Below, one piece after another: positions 48,969 through 57,439 of a DNA stretch of 64,000 nt (positions are counted from its first letter, which is position 1; each line of letters begins with the position of its first letter). This stretch comes from JAUVKT01 sp036350795 (lineage in GTDB: Bacteria; Bacteroidota; Bacteroidia; Bacteroidales; VadinHA17). The notes under the pieces are model-generated. The model did not search any database. It saw only the letters and a program-made list of their open reading frames with translations, and was not told where the DNA came from. Location of the stretch: NCBI GenBank assembly GCA_036350795.1, contig JAZBNV010000100.1, positions 1 to 64,000 on the forward strand, given 5' to 3'. Made by a program: the position numbers and the translations under genes.

Positions 48969-51785
48969 ATGAAAACCCGGATACTATTATTTTTAACCGC
49001 ATTATTAATATTATGTAGTGTGGAATCAAATGCTCAGGTTCCTCAGGGATATAATTACCAGGCTGTGCTCAGGGATATTTCCGGTAATTTGATTACGGAT
49101 GAATCCATTACTGCTAAATTTATGATAATGGCAGGCAATCCTTCGGGAGATCTTGTATGGGAAGAAGATCATACAACTGCTACGAATGGTTTTGGTATGT
49201 TTAATGTAATCCTGGGCAGGGGTACCAGGATAGACGGATCTGCACTGGTATTTTCAGAAATAGACTGGACAGTCTCGAATTATTATCTGAAGGTCAATAT
49301 ATTTTATTCTGGTGCATGGCATAACTTTGAATCAAATGAACTAGTCTCAGTGCCATATGCTGTGGCGGCTCAACAATCCCTTGACAATCCTTTCGTGATT
49401 CAGGATAACAGTATCTCACTGCTTGATAAAAACCTTAATATCGGGTCGGTTGAGGAAGGTACATCAAGGGTGTCAATAATTAGTACAGATGATAATTCTG
49501 AGGATGCTCTCTTTGAAGTACGAAGGCAGGACGGACAGCCTGTTTTTTCTGTTTACAGTGATGGTGTTCATGTTAATATACCAAATGACAGTCAGCTAAA
49601 AGGTGCCAGAGGCGGATTCTCTGTTGGCGGCTTCGACCGGAGCAAGGGTATACCCGACCAGTTTATGGTAATAACACCCGACAGTACCAGGTTTTACTTT
49701 GATGATAACAGTAATAAGGGAGCAAGAGGTGGTTTCGCAGTAGGTGGTTTCGATCGTTCCAAGTCATACAGGCAGGATTATCTTAATATTACTTCTGATT
49801 CCACCAGGGTATATGTGGAGAATCCGGCAAAGGGTAGCAGGGGTGGATTTTCTGTTGGAGGTTTTGACAGAAGTAAAGGTGCAGGTGTGAATTTTTTTGA
49901 TATTACACCTGATAACTATTTTATCGGGCATAGAAGCGGACAGTCTAACACAGACGGTATGTATAATTCTTTTGTAGGTTATGAAACAGGTCCTGATAAC
50001 ACCACAGGAGGTTCTAATGCCCTCTTTGGATTCCAGGCCGGATATAATAATAAATCAGGATCAGGGAACCTTTTCCTGGGATACCAGAGTGGTTATTCCA
50101 ATACGGATGGATTATATAATACTTTTATGGGTTATACTGCCGGCTTTAATAACTCTACCGGCGGATCAAATACTTTTCTTGGCAGCTTCTCCGGGCGAAA
50201 TAATACAATCGGGGATTATAACACTTTTGCAGGATTTCATTCAGGTTACTCGAATGTAGATGGCAACTTCAATAATTTCTACGGTACGGGCACAGGCTTC
50301 TATAATGAAAATGGTTCCAATAATGTCTTTATCGGACCTGAAAGTGGTTACAATAATATTGCTGGAAGCTATAACACCTTTATTGGTTACAGGGCAGGCT
50401 ACACAAACAATGCAAATAATAATGTTTTTATTGGCAATGAGTGCGGCCTTAACAATACCACCGGAAGCCTTAACGTATTTATAGGCTACGCAGCAGGTTA
50501 TCTTAATACAACTGGATCAGGGAACGTTTTTATGGGTAATGGAGCTGGAATTAACAATATTGACGGAAACAGTAATATCTTCTTAGGCGAAAGATCTGGT
50601 TTTACAAATGATTCCGGTGAAAAGAATGTCTATATTGGTTACCAGACCGGTTACAAGGCAACCAGCGCATACAGTAACGTCTGTATTGGTCACCTCTCGG
50701 GTTATGAACTTACCTCAGCATATCAGAATGTATTTATAGGTGAGTCGGCAGGTAACAAGACTACCTGGGGCGAAGGAAATGTATTTATAGGTAATGCTGC
50801 TGGTTATTCAAATGTTACTGGTGGTTCTAATGTATGTATCGGAACAGGTGCCGGTCAGAATGCAACCGCAAGTAACAATACCTTTGTTGGCTGGGGTACA
50901 GGCTTTGATAACACCAATGGAACATTGAATTCTTTTTTTGGTCTGCAGGCAGGCTTCAATAACACAAGCGGAAGTTATAATGTTTCCATCGGAGCCTATG
51001 CCGGCTATGGTAACGAAAGCGGAAGCGGCAATGTTTTTATTGGTCGTTACGCAGGATACTCCGAGAGCGGGTCTAATAAACTTTATATTGACAACAGCAC
51101 TACATCAACTCCTCTTATCTATGGAGATTTCTCTGCAAATAAAGTCAGGATAAATGGTGATCTGGGAGTGGGTGTACTTCCCTCAGGCTATAAGATGGAA
51201 GTGGCTGGTAAACTAAACCTGAACAGCGGTGGTCTCTCAGGTGTGGCGCTTTCGGTAGATGATGCAGAAGCCCTCTGGTATAACGGATCGTATTTCAGCT
51301 GGGGATTTGGAGGAAGCTATAATTATTTTGCCGATAAGGTTACGATTGGGAACAGCGGGAGTTATGGATATGCCCTGTATGTGCAGGGTTCGTCTTATGC
51401 AACAGGTGCATGGTACTCATCAGATAAGAAATTTAAGAAAAGTATTGAACCGCTGGATAATGCCGTCGAAAGATTATTGAAAGTTGAAGGAGTATCCTAC
51501 CTCTGGAAAACAGACGAGTACTCAGACAGAAACTTCCCGGAAGGCAGGCATTTCGGAGTTATTGCTCAGCAGGTTGAACCCTATTTTCCTGAAATTGTAA
51601 TGGACGCCGGAAATGGAGAAAAGTCAGTGGCCTATAACGAACTTATACCTGTTCTGATCGAAGCAATAAAAGAGCAGCAACAAACAATAAAAAAGCAAGA
51701 GTTGGAAAACGAAGAGATAAAGCAAATATTAATGGAACTCCGCGAAGAAATCAGAACCATAAAATCTACAGGGAGTATTAAATAA
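48969..51785 (+). CDS. repeat-rich surface protein with C-terminal S74 (endosialidase-type) chaperone domain
   Basis: Exported protein of 938 residues: signal peptide (MKTRILLFLTALLILCSVESNAQ), an N-domain starting VPQGYNYQAVLRDISGN known from Bacteroidota surface proteins, three 36-40-residue repeats with GARGGFSVGGFDRSKG (about 210-318), then some 20 short repeats of the form NVFIGYxAGYxNTTGS (about 318-700), then a carboxyl-terminal domain (about 815-900) with SSDKKFKKSIEPLDNAV, the Ser-Asp/Lys pattern of S74 intramolecular chaperones, and a coiled coil at the end. In phage spikes this domain trimerises the fibre and cuts itself off. Here it is chromosomal with no phage genes around; a trimeric adhesin or fibre is the likely product. 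Confidence 0.82.
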   Translation: MKTRILLFLTALLILCSVESNAQVPQGYNYQAVLRDISGNLITDESITAKFMIMAGNPSGDLVWEEDHTTATNGFGMFNVILGRGTRIDGSALVFSEIDWTVSNYYLKVNIFYSGAWHNFESNELVSVPYAVAAQQSLDNPFVIQDNSISLLDKNLNIGSVEEGTSRVSIISTDDNSEDALFEVRRQDGQPVFSVYSDGVHVNIPNDSQLKGARGGFSVGGFDRSKGIPDQFMVITPDSTRFYFDDNSNKGARGGFAVGGFDRSKSYRQDYLNITSDSTRVYVENPAKGSRGGFSVGGFDRSKGAGVNFFDITPDNYFIGHRSGQSNTDGMYNSFVGYETGPDNTTGGSNALFGFQAGYNNKSGSGNLFLGYQSGYSNTDGLYNTFMGYTAGFNNSTGGSNTFLGSFSGRNNTIGDYNTFAGFHSGYSNVDGNFNNFYGTGTGFYNENGSNNVFIGPESGYNNIAGSYNTFIGYRAGYTNNANNNVFIGNECGLNNTTGSLNVFIGYAAGYLNTTGSGNVFMGNGAGINNIDGNSNIFLGERSGFTNDSGEKNVYIGYQTGYKATSAYSNVCIGHLSGYELTSAYQNVFIGESAGNKTTWGEGNVFIGNAAGYSNVTGGSNVCIGTGAGQNATASNNTFVGWGTGFDNTNGTLNSFFGLQAGFNNTSGSYNVSIGAYAGYGNESGSGNVFIGRYAGYSESGSNKLYIDNSTTSTPLIYGDFSANKVRINGDLGVGVLPSGYKMEVAGKLNLNSGGLSGVALSVDDAEALWYNGSYFSWGFGGSYNYFADKVTIGNSGSYGYALYVQGSSYATGAWYSSDKKFKKSIEPLDNAVERLLKVEGVSYLWKTDEYSDRNFPEGRHFGVIAQQVEPYFPEIVMDAGNGEKSVAYNELIPVLIEAIKEQQQTIKKQELENEEIKQILMELREEIRTIKSTGSIK

Positions 51786-51847
51786 TAATTGCAGTAAACG
51801 GATATTGTTTTGGTGTCGTGAATTAAGCTCTTGCAGGAAGACTGCTC

Positions 51848-53479
51848 TTACCTGAGGTGCTTGAATTCCGACCCATCTTTCCACGCGGGCCATTTATCAG
51901 ATGTAGCCAGGCGGTAACCCACTTCGAACATTAACTGTGCGTCTTCAACCAGTCCATCAAAATTCCAGGTTTCAGGCTCATAGTTGTCGGCGGCCTTATG
52001 GTAGCGATTTGCAATATAGTCTCTTTCCTGCCCGGCAGCCCATTCCCTGCCATGCTCCCTGGAGTCACAATTTCCCCTGGCAAACATAGCCGGGACTCCC
52101 ACCGAAGCAAAGGGGAAATGATCTGACCTGAAATACATGCCTGTATGCGGATTCGGGTCGGGTAAAAGGTAACGTCCCTGTCTTTCCGCTGCCTCAGCAA
52201 GCAGATCATCCAGGTCAGACTGGCCATAGCCGGTCACCATCACATCTTTCATCCTGCCAATGGGAAGGTCAAGGTCATTATTTATATTGGCTACTGTGTT
52301 TTCAATACTGAAAGCGGGATGATTTACATAGTAGTGAGATCCCAGTAAGCCCTGTTCTTCAGCAGTGGGAAAAAAGAGCATAAGCGATCTTCGGGGCTTT
52401 CTATTGAGTGATGAAAAAGCCTCTCCAATTTCCAGCAACATCGCCATTGTAGTGCCGTTATCAACCGCACCGTTAAAGATTGAATCACCATTCTGTACCT
52501 CTCCGATTCCAAAATGATCCCAGTGACCTGAATATATTATTACTTCATCTGGCATTTCTGTACCTTTCAGAACCCCTGCAACATTGATCGAGGTATTATA
52601 CCTGATCCTGTTTTTAAAGCTGAAGCTTATATAGCTTTCCATTTCAAAACCTGTAAATCCAGGAAGGCAGGCAGAATTTCTCAGTTCTTCAACCTTATGC
52701 CCGCTTGCATTGAATATCTTTTCTGCTGCTTCCGATTCTATCCATCCCGTAAAAAGACATTTGTCGGAGTTGCCCCTGCCATCATCCATGTACAGGTTAG
52801 CTGAGACAGCGCTGTTAACCGGGATGCCATAGGGATATCCTGCGCCGGTGGTTTCATGTATTATAAGTATCCCTGCAGCTCCCCGGCGGGCAGCTTCATC
52901 GTATTTATATGTCCATCTTCCATAGTAGGTCATCTCCTTCCCTTTAAAGAAGCCGGGCTTCCCGGTGTAAAGTCCGGGATCATTTACAAGTACTACAACT
53001 GTTTTACCTTCTACATCGAGCCCTTTATAATCATCCCAGTCATACTCCGGTGCAGATATACCAAAGCCGGCAAAGACCATTTCAGATTTTTCAATCGATG
53101 CACTCTCAATTGCCCTCGGCGAACGAACAGCAATGCTGGCAGGTGAGTTGAATTTCATCGTTCCGCCAGGAGTATCTACTGTAATGTAATCATCTGTGCT
53201 TGTTTTGATTTCCACCATTTTTACCTCCTGGAAATAAGCTGAATCAAAGGCAGGTTCGAAGCCAATCTCGTCAAGTTTTTCTGCCAGGTAGTTAACAGTC
53301 AGCTTTTCACCTTCGGAAAAGGGAGCTCTTCCCTGTAAATCGTCAGATGCAAGTTTATCTACATATGATGCAAGCTCTTCTCCTGTAATACTCTTGTATG
53401 CACTGTAAAAATCATTATTTCTGTCGCATGAAATTAATGCCGGCACCAGCAGTGCCAGTAAGAGTAAGATTTTTCTCAT
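51848..53479 (-). CDS. M28-family zinc aminopeptidase with PA insert, lipoprotein
   Basis: Lipoprotein of 543 residues: lipobox ALISC with C18. The M28 peptidase is interrupted by a protease-associated (PA) domain (about 155-260, GAAGILIIHETTGAGYPYG). Metal ligands are seen in order: H (SGHWDHFGIG), D (NGAVDNGTTM), EE (PTAEEQGLLGS), D (INNDLDLPIG) and H (RSDHFPFASVGVPAM). Family members release N-terminal amino acids or dipeptides from proteins. It starts the minus-strand peptidase district; 8 nt separate it from the pepT gene upstream, so they probably share a transcript. Confidence 0.93.
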   Translation of the reverse strand: MRKILLLLALLVPALISCDRNNDFYSAYKSITGEELASYVDKLASDDLQGRAPFSEGEKLTVNYLAEKLDEIGFEPAFDSAYFQEVKMVEIKTSTDDYITVDTPGGTMKFNSPASIAVRSPRAIESASIEKSEMVFAGFGISAPEYDWDDYKGLDVEGKTVVVLVNDPGLYTGKPGFFKGKEMTYYGRWTYKYDEAARRGAAGILIIHETTGAGYPYGIPVNSAVSANLYMDDGRGNSDKCLFTGWIESEAAEKIFNASGHKVEELRNSACLPGFTGFEMESYISFSFKNRIRYNTSINVAGVLKGTEMPDEVIIYSGHWDHFGIGEVQNGDSIFNGAVDNGTTMAMLLEIGEAFSSLNRKPRRSLMLFFPTAEEQGLLGSHYYVNHPAFSIENTVANINNDLDLPIGRMKDVMVTGYGQSDLDDLLAEAAERQGRYLLPDPNPHTGMYFRSDHFPFASVGVPAMFARGNCDSREHGREWAAGQERDYIANRYHKAADNYEPETWNFDGLVEDAQLMFEVGYRLATSDKWPAWKDGSEFKHLR

Positions 53480-53487
53480 AATGTCTT

Positions 53488-54711
53488 CTAATATTTAGTG
53501 ACTATTGAAGTAATAATATTCCTTATGGTTTCAACCGCTTTTTCCATGGATTGAATGGAGATATATTCATATTTGCCGTGGAAATTATGTCCGCCTGTAA
53601 AAATATTGGGACAGGGGAGGCCCATAAAAGAAAGCCTTGCCCCGTCAGTTCCTCCCCGTATTGGCTTAATAACAGGTACAACACCGGCATTCTTTATAGC
53701 TTCCCCGGCCAGGTCAATAATATGCATATAGGGCTCAATCTTTTCCCGCATATTATTATACTGGTCTTTAATCTCAACTGTAACGCTGCCTCTGCTGTCG
53801 AGCTTATCGATAAATTCTGCTATGCTTCTGACCAGGTCTTTCTTCTTCCCGAATTCTTCCCTGCTATGGTCTCTTATTAAATACCTTATTACCGTCTCTT
53901 CCACTGTACCATCTATATCAACAAGGTGGAAAAAGCCCTCGTATCCCTCCGTATGCTCAGGCCTCTGGTCGGCCGGGAGCATATCCATAAATTTGACTGC
54001 AAGGTGCATGGAGTTAAGCATCTGGTTTTTTGCAGTCCCCGGGTGAACATTTCTGCCCCTGAATGTAATTGTAGCGAGGGCAGCATTGAAGTTTTCAAAT
54101 TCGAGTTCCCCGGCCTGTCCTCCATCTATGGTATAGGCAAAATCAGCACCAAAGGCCTTTACATCAAAACGGTCGGCACCCCTTCCTATTTCTTCATCAG
54201 GCGTAAATCCGACTTTTATTGTACCGTGCTTAATACCAGGATTGTTAATAAAATATTCCAGGGCACACATTATCTCCGCTATTCCTGCCTTATCGTCTGC
54301 TCCGAGCAATGTCGTTCCATCAGTTGTTATCAGATCATGGCCTGTATAGTCTAACAGTTGTGGAAAATCTTTGGGCGACAGTACTGTTGAATTATTCAGG
54401 GCAATATCACTGCCATCATAAGAACTCACTATGCGTGGTTTTACATCACTGCCACTCATATCAGGGCTGGTATCCATATGCGCTATAAAACCTACGACCG
54501 GCAATTCTTTTTCAGTATTTGACGGCAGGCTTGCCCTTACATATCCGTTCTCATCAAGTATAACGTCCGACAGGCCAAGCTCCTTCAGCTCTTTCTCCAG
54601 TAGTCTTGCAAGGTCGAACTGCTTTTCAGTACTCGGGCAGGTATCCGAGCTTTCATCCGATTGTGTATCTATTTTTACATACCTCAGGAATCTTTCACTT
54701 ACTCTTTCCAT
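53488..54711 (-). CDS. pepT: peptidase T (tripeptide aminopeptidase)
   Basis: Cytoplasmic M20 metallopeptidase that removes the N-terminal residue from tripeptides. Seen: IAHMDTSPDMSG near residue 76 (His and Asp), LLGADDKAGIAEI near 138, TPDEEIGRGADRFD near 175, TIDGGQAGELEFENFNA, and NIFTGGHNFHGKYEYI near the end with the last metal His. Length 407 residues is normal. No signal peptide. Upstream of the M28 gene on the same strand with 8 nt between; the two together cover secreted and cytoplasmic peptide use. Confidence 0.95.
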   Translation of the reverse strand: MERVSERFLRYVKIDTQSDESSDTCPSTEKQFDLARLLEKELKELGLSDVILDENGYVRASLPSNTEKELPVVGFIAHMDTSPDMSGSDVKPRIVSSYDGSDIALNNSTVLSPKDFPQLLDYTGHDLITTDGTTLLGADDKAGIAEIMCALEYFINNPGIKHGTIKVGFTPDEEIGRGADRFDVKAFGADFAYTIDGGQAGELEFENFNAALATITFRGRNVHPGTAKNQMLNSMHLAVKFMDMLPADQRPEHTEGYEGFFHLVDIDGTVEETVIRYLIRDHSREEFGKKKDLVRSIAEFIDKLDSRGSVTVEIKDQYNNMREKIEPYMHIIDLAGEAIKNAGVVPVIKPIRGGTDGARLSFMGLPCPNIFTGGHNFHGKYEYISIQSMEKAVETIRNIITSIVTKY

Positions 54712-54782
54712 AGTATCTTGTATTAAATCACCAGGTTGACACGGGACCTCCGGCTATACACCACTCTTCTTAAAACTCCCAA

Positions 54783-57302
54783 CTATCTGAATGCCAGATT
54801 TCCAAGCAATACCCTGCCACTCTTCCAGAATGCCCTGTAATACGGATCATCGGTAATATATACCACTTCACCTCTTCCAATCCTTTCTGATCCGATAACG
54901 AGGGTATTCCCGATATTCTCGATAAACTCTTTGCCTGCAAAGCCTGATACAGGTTCATTATCAGTTATATAAGCAATATTATTTCCTGAAGAGAGGTAGG
55001 GGTAGCCCTGGTTTCTCTTTATTATAAACCATTCTGCACCCATGCCGTAGGTATATGGGTGAGTATTGTCGATCTTAACCCTGTAAATGCTGCTTGCAGA
55101 CCTGCTCTTTAATCCTTCCCTTCTCTGGTTTTCGTACTTCTTTAGCAGGGAAGAGTCATCAGTTTTCTTTTTCTTATCTTCTGCTTCTTTTTCTTTCTTC
55201 TTCTTTTCAATTACACTGTAGAGATTTGTAGATTTCTCTCCTGCAAAAAGAGATACAGCTCTTTCAAAAGTAATCAGTCTGCCGCCTTCCTTAATGTATT
55301 CGCTTAACTTATTCTTTTCCGATGTGTAAGAACCTGACGGAAGGTAAATCACATCAAATTTTCCAAGGTCTGCAGAATTGATGGCAGTAGATTCAATAAT
55401 TGTTACAGGATATTTCAATTCCTGTTCGAAAAAGTACCACAATTCTCCAAACGATCCTGTAGATGTACCCGATCCTCCAATAAGGGCAATCTTTGGAGCT
55501 TTTTTCAGACTGGCATAGTTTGAGCCCATATCTATTCCTTTATCAACCAGGCCGGTAGTGGCTATGTTGGCAACTATGCCGAGGCTGTTGGCTGCTTCAA
55601 TCACCATGCTGTCAAATTTATCCTTCAGATGCAGGTTGTCTCCCCTTGAAATAATAAGGCTGCCTCTTTTATACTCTTTGCTTCCAATAGTAAATGGTTT
55701 AAGTGCATACCTGATATTGAATTTCTTCCTGTACAGCTCGGCCATTAACTTTAATTCACCGAAGCCATTCCAGTCAATCAGATAGGCATAAACCTCTTTT
55801 CCGGGAACTTCAGCTTTTTTAAAACCAAAGTCAATATCACTCTTACCCGGTTTTATTTTTTCTTTCAGGGCATAGGCCTTTATATTATAAAGGTAGGGGA
55901 GAGCCCATCCCGTAAGATCATAGCTGAGGGAGTCGGTGAATTTTGAATCGGGTTCGAACAATACTTCAACCAGGTGTGATTGAGGCTGGAATGCGCTTAC
56001 CAGGATATCACCTTCCTCTGCTTTTGTTTTACCCGTATTATTGGCCAGGTAGTCGAAACCTTCATATTCTTTACCTGTTTCGCTAATCTGCGAATATTTT
56101 ATCTGGTTGTCGTCCAGCAGGGATAAGAGGCTTATTATGTCATCTGTATTATTACTCTTCTTAATAAGAATGGATTTGTACTCAAACTCAGGGTTTGTTT
56201 CTCCTGATCTGAAGAATTTCTTAAATTCACTTAATAATTTCTCCCTTACCTCGTAAGATGTTTTTATTGTGGCAAGAGAAGAGAGATAATGTCCTTCTAT
56301 CCTCTTTTCAAGCGTTAGAGTATCACCTGTAGATGTTTCAACCGCTATTCCTGCAGAACCTCCGCCTCCCTGCTCGTAGGTAAAACCCATGGCACCGTTA
56401 AAAAGTGGCCATGTATCGCCAAAACTGGGACAGAACAGGTCGAAACTTTCCTTTGTAAAATACAGCCTGTATTTCTCGTCAAATAAGCCAGCGTTGTTTT
56501 GCCCGGTCAGTTTATGAAATTCGTGTTGCCATGGCGTTATTACCTTGTGCCATGGGTCAGCACCCGGAGCAAAGAAGAATGTTGATTCAGATCCCATCTC
56601 GTGGAAATCAGCATGTACCTGCGGCATATACTTCTTATACAGCTCAAGTCTCTGTCTTGTCTCAGCCTGTGTATGCCATGCCCAGTCCCTGTTAAGATCG
56701 AACAAATAATGATTAAGTCTTGCACTTGGCCATGGCTGGCTGTGCGACCAGTCATCATCATCGTGGTTTACTTCTACTGGCTGCCTGTTTCTGTAACGAT
56801 TTGTGTATAAGTCCCTTCCATCAGGGTTCTGACAGGGGTCAATAACCACAATGCACTCTTTAAGCCATTCTTCACTATCTTTGTGTAAACCTGTAACTAT
56901 GCTATGAAGTGTTTTCATTGAAGCTTCCATACCTACCGATTCGTTTCCATGAACGTTGTAGCTCAGCCACACAAATGGTTTATTATCCTCTCCGGGCGTC
57001 CCGTCCATAAGTCCAATCGTTTTAAGGTTGTTAGTCCTGATGGTTTCGAGCTTGTTTATATTTTCTTCCGAAGAAATAAAAACCACTAATAGCGGACGTC
57101 CTTCAATTGAATTGCCGTAATTAACTAATACTACCTTCGGACTTGATTCTGCAACGTAGTTAAAGTAGTCTGCCATTCTGTGATGGTAGGTGAATTGGGA
57201 TCCCAGTTTGTAGCCGAGAAATTCATCAGGACTTTTTATATCCTGTGCATAGGCTGAGAAGCAGAAAAGCCCCAGCAGCATTACAGTCAAAACTCTTTTC
57301 AT
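54783..57302 (-). CDS. M14-family zinc carboxypeptidase
   Basis: Exported protein of 839 residues with signal peptide (MKRVLTVMLLGLFCFSAYAQ). Residues about 40-340 are an M14 zinc carboxypeptidase domain: the metal site HGNESVGMEASM near 122, IDPCQNPDGRDLYTNRYR, and a further histidine in VHADFHEMGSESTF. The long C-terminal part (about 400-839) has a GSSGTSTGSFGELWYFFEQEL-like flavodoxin/DJ-1-type fold segment near 620 (quoted in part) and a lysine-rich linker. Closely similar large M14 proteins are frequent in Bacteroidota. Substrate unknown. Divergent from the HEXXH lipoprotein gene. Confidence 0.88.
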   Translation of the reverse strand: MKRVLTVMLLGLFCFSAYAQDIKSPDEFLGYKLGSQFTYHHRMADYFNYVAESSPKVVLVNYGNSIEGRPLLVVFISSEENINKLETIRTNNLKTIGLMDGTPGEDNKPFVWLSYNVHGNESVGMEASMKTLHSIVTGLHKDSEEWLKECIVVIDPCQNPDGRDLYTNRYRNRQPVEVNHDDDDWSHSQPWPSARLNHYLFDLNRDWAWHTQAETRQRLELYKKYMPQVHADFHEMGSESTFFFAPGADPWHKVITPWQHEFHKLTGQNNAGLFDEKYRLYFTKESFDLFCPSFGDTWPLFNGAMGFTYEQGGGGSAGIAVETSTGDTLTLEKRIEGHYLSSLATIKTSYEVREKLLSEFKKFFRSGETNPEFEYKSILIKKSNNTDDIISLLSLLDDNQIKYSQISETGKEYEGFDYLANNTGKTKAEEGDILVSAFQPQSHLVEVLFEPDSKFTDSLSYDLTGWALPYLYNIKAYALKEKIKPGKSDIDFGFKKAEVPGKEVYAYLIDWNGFGELKLMAELYRKKFNIRYALKPFTIGSKEYKRGSLIISRGDNLHLKDKFDSMVIEAANSLGIVANIATTGLVDKGIDMGSNYASLKKAPKIALIGGSGTSTGSFGELWYFFEQELKYPVTIIESTAINSADLGKFDVIYLPSGSYTSEKNKLSEYIKEGGRLITFERAVSLFAGEKSTNLYSVIEKKKKEKEAEDKKKKTDDSSLLKKYENQRREGLKSRSASSIYRVKIDNTHPYTYGMGAEWFIIKRNQGYPYLSSGNNIAYITDNEPVSGFAGKEFIENIGNTLVIGSERIGRGEVVYITDDPYYRAFWKSGRVLLGNLAFR

Positions 57303-57327
57303 AGGTATTATTTTGGAAAAATTTTCC

Positions 57328-57335
57328 TAAAGATA
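57328..57335 (-). promoter_or_regulatory. -7-like promoter element of the M14 gene
   Basis: TATCTTTA on the minus strand, one base off TAnnTTTG, 25 nt before the M14 start codon. Confidence 0.3.
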
Positions 57336-57439
57336 AAGTATATTGAGGTATCTTATAAAGCACCGGAGGCGTTTTAATTTTTTTTAACTGTAAGTGCTTA
57401 AGTTAAATCACTAAATTGCAGGTGAATGAATTATGTATT

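Noticed and set aside
49921..51100. Regular short DNA repeats that at first look like a CRISPR-type or satellite array
   Set aside because: They lie in frame inside one long gene and encode NVFIGxxAGYxNTTGS protein repeats; there are no unique spacers or cas genes.
48969..51785. Prophage tail-fibre gene
   Set aside because: The S74 domain is phage-like, but the signal peptide, the Bacteroidota N-domain and the absence of any phage genes point to a chromosomal surface protein.
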